From the NCBI GenBank assembly GCA_934202505.1, contig CAKPXW010000020.1, positions 1 through 21,776 of the forward strand: 21,776 nucleotides of DNA, written 5' to 3'. The position numbers and the translations under genes are program-made. Origin of the DNA: an uncultured Bacilli bacterium (GTDB lineage Bacteria > Bacillota_I > Bacilli_A > RFN20 > CAG-631). Of this stretch, positions 8,062 to 14,295 are shown in pieces; the stretch's first letter is position 1, and the number at the start of each line of letters is the position of its first letter. The notes below the pieces were generated by a model, which saw only the letters and a program-made list of their open reading frames with translations, made no database searches and was not told where the DNA came from.

Positions 8062-8110
8062 AAAAGTACATTTTACAATAACCTAAAGTAAATTATAAAA
8101 ATGTACTTTT
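8062..8110 (-). terminator. Intrinsic terminator after the Wzz/tyrosine-kinase gene
   Basis: AAAAGTACATTTT (8062-8074) and AAAATGTACTTTT (8098-8110) form a perfect 13-base stem with a 23-base loop. It lies 8 bases past the stop codon of the minus-strand gene ending at 8118, with a short U tract on that strand. Confidence 0.75.
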
Positions 8111-8117
8111 ATTAAAG

Positions 8118-9485
8118 CTATTTTTTAGAATAATAATAGTAAGATTTATTTTTGCTTCTAGTAGCATTGGTAATATTAATTCCAATTATATTGGCATTAA
8201 CGTTTTCTAAAGCTTTAATAGAATCTAAAGTGTCTTTTTTCTTAGTTGCATTTAAAGCAACATTAAATACTACTCCATCACAATATTCAGAAACAATTAA
8301 TGCATCAGTGCATAATAATACAGGAGGAGTATCAATAATTATATAATCATACTCATTTTTTAAAGAATTTATTAATTCTTTTAATTTATTTGATTCAAGA
8401 AGAATAATAGGATTTAATATTTTCTCACCAATAGTAATTAAATCAACACCAGATTGTGTGTGTTTTATAATATCTTCTTTATTAACTTTTCCATCAACGA
8501 AGTCAACAAGTCCATTTGCTCTTTCAACATTAAATGTTCTATGAAGTACAGGACGTCTTGTATCTAAATCAATTAATAAAACTTTCTTTTTATTATTGGC
8601 AATGCAATAAGCAAGATTTGCAGATACTGTTGATTTTAATTCATCAACAACAGATGAAGAAACCATAATAGTTTTTATGGGATTATCAATATTAGCATAA
8701 TGAATATTACTTAATAGTTTATTATAAGATTCAAAATTATTTTGAGTTGGTTCAATAAGACTTATTTGCTTATAATTACTATGTTTTATCTTTTTATTAT
8801 TTGCTTGATATTGAATACCAATTATTAATTTATTAGTGATTTTTTCAACAGCATCTTTGGATTTGAATTTATTAGAAACAGTTTCTTTTAATAAAACAAC
8901 AAGAAGAGAAAGGACAAGTCCAATAACAAAAGATACAATAATATATGCAATTTTATTTGGAGAAACATATACGCCAAGTTTAGCGTTAGTTACAATGCCA
9001 ACTTTAGCATTGTATTTTTTGATAACTTCATCATTTTCACAAACTTGTATTAATGATTTAATAGTTTCATCAGTGATTATTTGTGCTCTTTCTGGAGTAG
9101 AGGCTTTAACAGAAATATTTATAAAATAAGATGTTTCAGAACTTTCAGTTTTAATCATTGATTTTAATGTTGAAGATTTAATATTTGTTACTTGAGAAAC
9201 ATTATCTAAAACTAAATCTGTTGTTGTAAGTTGAGCAATTGTTTGGACTACTCTTAAAGTATTAATATAATCCACAGAATCTGTACTACTTACATTCTTA
9301 TTTTCAATAGCTACAGCAACAGTAGATGATGAAGAGTAGGTTGGATGAACAAATGTGCAAACATATACACCACCTAAAATTGTAATACCAAAGGTTATTG
9401 AACAAATCAATACAATATTTTTTAATACAATTTGCAATAAATCAACAAAACTTAATCCCTCATTATTATTTTCACTCATAAGCAT
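8118..9485 (-). CDS. Wzz-like chain-length protein fused to a BY-kinase-like domain
   Basis: This 455-residue protein resembles a fusion of the CpsC and CpsD types that control capsule or exopolysaccharide length. Residues 10-200 form a Wzz domain: cytoplasmic start, membrane segment about 24-46, extracytoplasmic loop, membrane segment about 179-200. Residues 250-455 are a bacterial tyrosine-kinase fold with 'ESYNKLLSNIHY' (252-263), Walker A' 'LLIDLDTRRP' (303-312), Walker B 'YIIIDTPP' (381-388) and a C-terminal tyrosine cluster YYYY (449-452). The P-loop is abnormal: 'SSSVVDELKST' where relatives have a glycine before the lysine, so L283 replaces it. ATP binding may be weakened. No glycosyltransferases or polymerase are adjacent. 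The ribosome site is poor; ATG at 9479 is an alternative start. Confidence 0.85.
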   Translation of the reverse strand: MLMSENNNEGLSFVDLLQIVLKNIVLICSITFGITILGGVYVCTFVHPTYSSSSTVAVAIENKNVSSTDSVDYINTLRVVQTIAQLTTTDLVLDNVSQVTNIKSSTLKSMIKTESSETSYFINISVKASTPERAQIITDETIKSLIQVCENDEVIKKYNAKVGIVTNAKLGVYVSPNKIAYIIVSFVIGLVLSLLVVLLKETVSNKFKSKDAVEKITNKLIIGIQYQANNKKIKHSNYKQISLIEPTQNNFESYNKLLSNIHYANIDNPIKTIMVSSSVVDELKSTVSANLAYCIANNKKKVLLIDLDTRRPVLHRTFNVERANGLVDFVDGKVNKEDIIKHTQSGVDLITIGEKILNPIILLESNKLKELINSLKNEYDYIIIDTPPVLLCTDALIVSEYCDGVVFNVALNATKKKDTLDSIKALENVNANIIGINITNATRSKNKSYYYYSKK

Positions 9486-9490
9486 TTCTT

Positions 9491-9516
9491 TTAATGAAAT
9501 TATTTTATTTCATTAA
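9491..9516. promoter_or_regulatory. Palindrome in the leader of the Wzz/tyrosine-kinase gene
   Basis: TTAATGAAAT (9491-9500) and ATTTCATTAA (9507-9516) are perfect 10-base arms around a 6-base spacer, ending 6 bases from the start codon at 9485. It lies downstream of the predicted promoter, so it could be an operator or an RNA hairpin that limits ribosome access. It also holds a two-codon frame, ATG AAA TAA, on the minus strand behind an AAAGGG. Confidence 0.5.
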
Positions 9517-9552
9517 CCCTTTCTAAATTTTATCTTGTTTTTCAACCATATA

Positions 9553-9561
9553 ATTATAGCA
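9553..9561 (-). promoter_or_regulatory. Extended -10 promoter of the Wzz/tyrosine-kinase gene
   Basis: On the minus strand TGC-TATAAT is a consensus extended -10 (9561-9553). A -35 element is poor (TCTAAA at 16 bases). Transcription would start near 9546, giving a leader of about 60 bases that contains the palindrome at 9491-9516. Confidence 0.6.
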
Positions 9562-9596
9562 TAATGAAATTTTATTTAGAATATAGTTATAAATAA

Positions 9597-9623
9597 AAAA
9601 CCAATGCTCATAGCATCGGTTTT
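9597..9623 (-). terminator. Intrinsic terminator downstream of the AraC gene
   Basis: AAAACCAATGCT (9597-9608) pairs with AGCATCGGTTTT (9612-9623) around a 3-base loop with one A-C mismatch. On the minus strand a T-rich tail (TTTTTTATTT) follows, so it probably ends the AraC transcript about 210 bases past its stop and insulates the next promoter. Confidence 0.75.
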
Positions 9624-9779
9624 AAATTACATGTAAGAAAATACCAATCCCGTTTTTCGACTTTAACACTATAAATCTTTCGAATGATATTTAGGAGTTT
9701 TAGATTTTACATTATATAAATATAATGCAAATATTTAATTAAACTCTTTTTTTATTTTCTTTTATTGTCAAAAGTCAGG
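9624..9779. other. Intergenic stretch with no recognised gene
   Basis: About 155 bases between the AraC-side repeat and its terminator. It contains an AT-only palindrome, CATTATA-TAAA-TATAATG (9710-9727), and on the minus strand a consensus TTGACA (9771-9766) without a matching -10. No coding frame is convincing. It may be the remains of whatever joined the two blocks. Confidence 0.4.
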
Positions 9780-9835
9780 TAACATGCTATCTATTTTTAT
9801 AAACACTAAAATTAAAAATAAATACATATAATATT
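9780..9835. repeat. 56-bp direct repeat, copy 2
   Basis: This is the second copy of the repeat at 7983-8038 (52 of 56 bases, 35 identical in a row at 9780-9814). It overlaps the AraC stop codon (9834-9836). Unlike copy 1, the sequence next to it reads TGTTACCTG on the minus strand, so the -10 box that copy 1 completes is absent here. Confidence 0.9.
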
Positions 9836-10658
9836 AATGTTTTTTATTTTGATTTTTTTTAAAGCGATATTTACTTGGAGAAATTCCATATTTCTTTTTA
9901 AATTCTTTATTAAAATGAGATAAATTATTAAATCCAATTCCATATGCAATCTGTGAAATTCCCATATGTGATGATTGAAGAAGATTTTTAGCTTCTATTA
10001 ACTGATTATTAAGTTTATATTCAATAATACTTTGCCCAACTTCTTTCTTAAATTTATGACATATTGTGGCTTTAGATACAAAAAAATGACTAGCAATTTC
10101 ATCTAATTTAATTGAAGAAGAATAACTATTATCTAATAATATTTTAATATTACTTACGAGATCAGAATATTCTTTTTCTTTGTTTTCATTAAAAATGACA
10201 TTTAAATTCCTATCGATATAAATAAATAAATTTTCAAAGCAATTATTAATAATTTTTTCATAATTTTTCTTTTTAAAAAAAGCTTCAAAATAAATTTGCT
10301 TATAAATAGTTTCTAAAAGATTATATTCTTCCTTTTCGTAATGATAAACTAAGATATTATTTGTAAAATTATTTTTATCTATAAAAGTAGTGTTATCAAC
10401 ACCTAATGCATAAAAAGTAAGATTAGATAAACTAATTTCGCTATGCTCAGTATTAGTTTTAATAATTATTAAATCACCTTTTTGAATTTCGTATTGAAAT
10501 GTAGAGGTTTTAATAAATCCTTTACCATCAGTTACAAACAATATTTCTAAATTAGGATGACTATGCATAGTTGCTTTAAAAGAGTCTTTTAATTCATCAA
10601 CGGAAATAAAAAATAAAGGACTATTTTCAATTTGGATAGGTACTCTTTGATGTAGCAT
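9834..10658 (-). CDS. AraC-family transcriptional regulator with N-terminal cupin
   Basis: This 274-residue regulator has an N-terminal cupin-type ligand domain (about 5-105) with 'MHSHPNLEILFV' (31-42) and a conserved 'QKGDLIIIKTNTEH' turn (59-72). The C-terminal AraC DNA-binding domain (about 170-266) contains two helix-turn-helix units: 'LDEIASHFFVSKATICHKFKK' and the signature 'ISQIAYGIGFNNLSHFNKEFKKKYGISPSKYR'. A GGAGG ribosome site lies 6 bases before the ATG. It is transcribed divergently from the sugar transporter operon, the usual arrangement for a local activator responding to an imported sugar. An adjacent repeat suggests it may once have lain directly upstream of the phosphofructokinase gene. 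The inducer is not evident. Confidence 0.92.
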   Translation of the reverse strand: MLHQRVPIQIENSPLFFISVDELKDSFKATMHSHPNLEILFVTDGKGFIKTSTFQYEIQKGDLIIIKTNTEHSEISLSNLTFYALGVDNTTFIDKNNFTNNILVYHYEKEEYNLLETIYKQIYFEAFFKKKNYEKIINNCFENLFIYIDRNLNVIFNENKEKEYSDLVSNIKILLDNSYSSSIKLDEIASHFFVSKATICHKFKKEVGQSIIEYKLNNQLIEAKNLLQSSHMGISQIAYGIGFNNLSHFNKEFKKKYGISPSKYRFKKNQNKKH

Positions 10659-10699
10659 AAATTACCTCCTAAATTACATTTTTTATTTTACAACATAGC

Positions 10700-10705
10700 A
10701 TTATA
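10700..10705 (-). promoter_or_regulatory. Possible -10 box of the AraC gene
   Basis: TATAAT on the minus strand (10705-10700), about 42 bases before the AraC start codon, fits a -10 box. The matching -35 is weak, as is common for genes needing an activator or for autoregulated promoters. Confidence 0.45.
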
Positions 10706-10719
10706 ATATTACAAGATAA

Positions 10720-10748
10720 TTGTATATTTTCTTTGCTATCAATAATAT
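10720..10748 (+). promoter_or_regulatory. Likely promoter of the sugar transporter operon
   Basis: TTGTAT (10720-10725) and TAATAT (10743-10748) are 17 bases apart, with transcription expected near 10755 and a leader of about 85 bases. The -35 is poor, which fits control by the divergent AraC activator. I did not see a clear repeat that could be its binding site or a catabolite-repression site. Confidence 0.5.
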
Positions 10749-10840
10749 AATTTAATTACAACAACCACAAAAAAAGAATATTACTAAAACACATCCTTAT
10801 AACTTAATTCAAATAGAAATTAAAACAAGGAGGTATACAT

Positions 10841-11767
10841 ATGAAGGCTAAGTCCTTAAATGGATGCAATATAAAAGCTAAAAGAAAAAGTGGAATTAGA
10901 GAAATTAAAAGGAAAGAAAAAGTATTTTTGCTAGTGATGCTTGCAATCCCTATTATACATTGGTTTGTATTTTGGCTGTATGTAAATTTAGATACAATTT
11001 TGCTAGCATTTCAAACAAAAACGGGAACTTGGACATTGGATAATTTTAAGAGCATATTTTACGATTTTAAAAAAGGTGAAGGAATTTCCATTGCCGTTAC
11101 TAATACTTTAAAATATTTTGCAAATAATTTATTAATTCTAATGCTTGCTTTGTTTATTAGTTACTTTATGTATAGAAATATAAAAGGAACTAAATTTTTT
11201 AGAATAATTTTTTATTTACCAGGCATTATTTCTGCAGTTGCGTTAACAACAGTATATAGTGATTTCATTTCTCCAACAGGTGCTTATGGAGCGTTAATGA
11301 AATTACTTGGAAAGCAAAGCAAAATAAAGGAGTTTCTTGCTGATTCAAGATATGCAACAAAGGCAATATTAATTTATTGTATTTGGACAGGATTTGGAAC
11401 AAATCTATTATTATTTACAGGAGCAATGAAAAGAATTCCTACTGAAGTTATTGAATCTTGCAAATTAGATGGATGTTCAATGATAAGAGAATTATTTCAA
11501 ATTAATTTACCACTTATTTGGCCAACAATTTCAACAATTATTATCTTGAATTGTACAAGTTTATTTGCTGCATCAGGGCCAATTTTATTGTTCACATATG
11601 GAAACTATAAAACAACAACAATTGGCTTTTGGATTTTCCGTTACGTATATGAATATAATAACTATAATATAGTATCAGCAGCGGGACTATTATTTACATG
11701 TATTGGCGTGCCATTTATTTTATTAGTTAGAAAGCTAATAGATAAAGTACCAACAGCAGAATATTAA
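10841..11767 (+). CDS. Sugar ABC transporter permease (UgpA/LplB type)
   Basis: This 308-residue permease is one half of the membrane channel of a carbohydrate importer (CUT1 family). It has a basic N-terminal extension (1-27) and about six membrane segments (near 28-50, 93-112, 120-140, 173-193, 228-250, 277-297). The cytoplasmic EAA loop that contacts the ATPase is 'TEVIESCKLDGCSMIRELFQINLPLI' in parts (201-226), with the conserved Gly at 211. AAGGAGG lies 7 bases upstream of the ATG. It is the first gene of the operon and is followed after 12 bases by the second permease. No ATPase gene lies in the operon within this window, so a shared one (MsmK type) is probably used. Confidence 0.93.
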   Translation: MKAKSLNGCNIKAKRKSGIREIKRKEKVFLLVMLAIPIIHWFVFWLYVNLDTILLAFQTKTGTWTLDNFKSIFYDFKKGEGISIAVTNTLKYFANNLLILMLALFISYFMYRNIKGTKFFRIIFYLPGIISAVALTTVYSDFISPTGAYGALMKLLGKQSKIKEFLADSRYATKAILIYCIWTGFGTNLLLFTGAMKRIPTEVIESCKLDGCSMIRELFQINLPLIWPTISTIIILNCTSLFAASGPILLFTYGNYKTTTIGFWIFRYVYEYNNYNIVSAAGLLFTCIGVPFILLVRKLIDKVPTAEY

Positions 11768-11779
11768 AGAGGTATTAAT

Positions 11780-12694
11780 ATGTTAAAAAAGAAAGAAAAA
11801 GATATAGTTAGTCCTATTCTTACTAAAAGAACAAAAGGTGAAAAAGTTGTGTTCACTATAGTATTTATTTTATTCTGCTTATATGCAATATCATTGATTT
11901 TACCATTTGTTTTTGTGTTCTTATCAAGTTTAAAAGATGGATTTAGCGAATATTTTGACGAGAACAACACTGTATTTACTCTTCCTAAAAAATGGCTTTT
12001 TTCAAATTATATCGAGGCATTTAAAAAATTAAAATATGATAATGGCGAAATTCAAGTTAGTTTTCCTATGATGTTTGTAAACTCAATTTGGTATACATTG
12101 CTTTCTTCATTTGTTAGTGTATTTTCTTGTACTGTTACAGGTTATTGTTTATCTAAATATCAATTTAAAGCGAGAAAATATATTTATGCAATAGCAATTT
12201 TTTGTATGACCATTCCAATTGTAGGAACTACAGGATCATATTATAAATTAATTGGTGATCTTGGGATTTATGATACTCCACTTTATGTTGTAATTTCAAG
12301 CATATCAGCGTGGGGATTTAATTTTTTAGTTATGTATGGCTTCTTTAAAAATGTATCTTGGACATATGCAGAAGCAGCTTTTGTTGATGGGGGTGGTCAT
12401 TTTACAGCTTTTTTCAAAATTATGATACCATTAGCAATTGGACCAATAACAACTTTATTTGTTGTAGCATGTATAAGCAATTGGAATGATTATATGTCAC
12501 TTATAATGTATATGCCAAGTTATCCAACAATAGCAAGTGGCTTATACAATTATCAAGCAAATTCAACACGTATTGGTGATATGCCAATTTATTTTGCAGG
12601 AATTTTAATTTCAATTATCCCTGTATTAATAATGTTTATTTTCTGTTCAAATACTATGATGAAAAATATGAATGTTGGTGGAATAAAAGGTTAG
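11780..12694 (+). CDS. Sugar ABC transporter permease (UgpE/LplC type)
   Basis: This 304-residue permease pairs with the preceding gene product to form the importer channel. Membrane segments lie near 23-50, 98-122, 133-152, 168-190, 217-232 and 270-290. The EAA loop is 'TYAEAAFVDGGGHFTAFFKIMIPLA' in the main (195-219), with the classical EAA at 198-200 and Gly at 204. The C-terminal end 'NMNVGGIKG' is typical of the LplC/YtcP branch, which imports complex or host-derived oligosaccharides. A GAGG ribosome site precedes the ATG. The binding-protein gene starts 10 bases after its TAG stop. Confidence 0.93.
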   Translation: MLKKKEKDIVSPILTKRTKGEKVVFTIVFILFCLYAISLILPFVFVFLSSLKDGFSEYFDENNTVFTLPKKWLFSNYIEAFKKLKYDNGEIQVSFPMMFVNSIWYTLLSSFVSVFSCTVTGYCLSKYQFKARKYIYAIAIFCMTIPIVGTTGSYYKLIGDLGIYDTPLYVVISSISAWGFNFLVMYGFFKNVSWTYAEAAFVDGGGHFTAFFKIMIPLAIGPITTLFVVACISNWNDYMSLIMYMPSYPTIASGLYNYQANSTRIGDMPIYFAGILISIIPVLIMFIFCSNTMMKNMNVGGIKG

Positions 12695-12704
12695 GAGGAA
12701 TTTT

Positions 12705-14294
12705 ATGAAAAACACTATAAAAAAATTATTATTAGCTTCAATTTTAACAATAGGAGCACTATCAAGTGCATCATGCAAGAAGAAAATTGAAAACAATGAA
12801 AATACTCTTGAAATATATATTGCAGATTTTGGATATGGGTATGAGTGGTTAAATTCTATGATTGATTCTTTTAAAAATCAAGATTGGGTTAAGGAAAAAT
12901 ATCCAAATTTAAATATACCTGCTGTTAAGCATAATTCAGTTCGTTCATGGGCTATTGATAGAATTCAAGCAGGAGAATCAAATACTATTGATTTATTTTT
13001 TGGTGTTACTAGTGGAACAAGTGTTTTTGAACAAACATATGGAAAAGATAAACCATATTTTGAAGATTTATCAGATTTATATGAAATGAATGTACCGAAT
13101 GAAGATGTTAAGTTTAAAGATAAAATGGATGATAATTTTTTAAAGATGAGTACATATAAAAAGCTTGATGGAACTAGTACATATTATTGCGTTCCATGGG
13201 TTAGTGGTATGCAAGGCCTTATTTATAATAAATCTATGTTTGAAAGAATGGGTGTTAGTGAACCAAAAACAACTAATGAATTGTATGATGTATGTGCGGA
13301 AATTGTAAAAAAAGGAGAAACACCATTTATTTTTACTTCTAAAGAAAATTATTGGACATGTATGTTATTTTTAATTTGGTGGACACAATATGAAGGGCTT
13401 GATAATTATTGCAATTTTTATCAAGGATTAGTTGAAGAAGATGGTATTACTTCAATGTCTAAAGATGTATTTAAGCAAGAAGGAAGACTTGAATCATTAA
13501 AAGTAATTGAAGATTTATTAATGTATCCTGATAAGAAAGATTATTATCATGAAGAAGTAAATACTATGTCATTTACTCAAGCACAAGCTAAATTCTTATT
13601 AGGACAAGGATCGATGATGCCAAATGGTGACTGGTTTGAAACAGAAATTACTAAATCAGTGAACACAAGTAGTGTTAAAGATACATTTACATTTATGAAA
13701 ACTCCTGTAATCAGTACTATTACTAAATCACTTGAAGATACAACAATGACAGACAAGACTCTTTCAAAAGTAATTGAAGCAATTGACAACAATCAAACTT
13801 CTTATGAAGGTGTTAGTGCAAATGATTTTGCTCATATTAAAGAAGCTCGTAATTTGATTTTACCAGTTGGGAATCATACAGCTATGATTCCTGCATATTC
13901 TACGGCAAAAGGCCTTGCTAAAGATTTCTTATTGTTTATGGCGACAGATACAGCAAACGAAGTATTTACTACTGCTACAAATGGCGCATCTATGCCATTT
14001 AAATATGATGTTAAAGTAAAAAATCCAACACTTTATAACTCATTACCTACATTGCAAAAAGATCGTATTTCTATGCAAGAAAATGCGGTATTTATGTTAA
14101 ATGAAAATACTTATCAAACTGTATACTATGGAGGAATTTCAAGACTTTCAGGAGATAGAACAAATATTGAAGTATTAATGACATCTAAAAATGCTTCTGA
14201 TAGAAAAACAGCTGTTCAAATTTTTAATGAAGAAATAGAATACTGGGACAATACAAGATGGAATAGTGTATTGACTAATATTGGGTTAAAATAA
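12705..14294 (+). CDS. Solute-binding lipoprotein of the sugar importer
   Basis: This 529-residue extracellular solute-binding protein (family 1) should capture the sugar and deliver it to the two permeases. A lipoprotein signal peptide (1-23: basic start, hydrophobic core, 'LSSASC') puts the lipid anchor on C24. The mature part begins 'TLEIYIADFGYGYEWLNSMIDSF', the usual first lobe of this fold, and includes 'WVSGMQGLIYNKSMFERMGV' and 'FLLGQGSMMPNGDWF', which match standard hinge and pocket positions. It is longer than the usual ~430 residues, as in LplA-type proteins that bind larger ligands. GGAGG lies 6 bases before the ATG. Its stop is one base from the next start, so the two are coupled. 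The ligand is not determined. Confidence 0.93.
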   Translation: MKNTIKKLLLASILTIGALSSASCKKKIENNENTLEIYIADFGYGYEWLNSMIDSFKNQDWVKEKYPNLNIPAVKHNSVRSWAIDRIQAGESNTIDLFFGVTSGTSVFEQTYGKDKPYFEDLSDLYEMNVPNEDVKFKDKMDDNFLKMSTYKKLDGTSTYYCVPWVSGMQGLIYNKSMFERMGVSEPKTTNELYDVCAEIVKKGETPFIFTSKENYWTCMLFLIWWTQYEGLDNYCNFYQGLVEEDGITSMSKDVFKQEGRLESLKVIEDLLMYPDKKDYYHEEVNTMSFTQAQAKFLLGQGSMMPNGDWFETEITKSVNTSSVKDTFTFMKTPVISTITKSLEDTTMTDKTLSKVIEAIDNNQTSYEGVSANDFAHIKEARNLILPVGNHTAMIPAYSTAKGLAKDFLLFMATDTANEVFTTATNGASMPFKYDVKVKNPTLYNSLPTLQKDRISMQENAVFMLNENTYQTVYYGGISRLSGDRTNIEVLMTSKNASDRKTAVQIFNEEIEYWDNTRWNSVLTNIGLK

Positions 14295-14295
14295 T

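Noticed and set aside
8118..9485. Wzz/kinase gene as part of a capsule operon in this window
   Set aside because: No glycosyltransferase, flippase or polymerase gene is adjacent, and terminators lie on both sides.
9710..9727. Palindrome CATTATA-TAAA-TATAATG
   Set aside because: Nearly all A/T with short arms; likely by chance in such DNA and not placed at a gene start.
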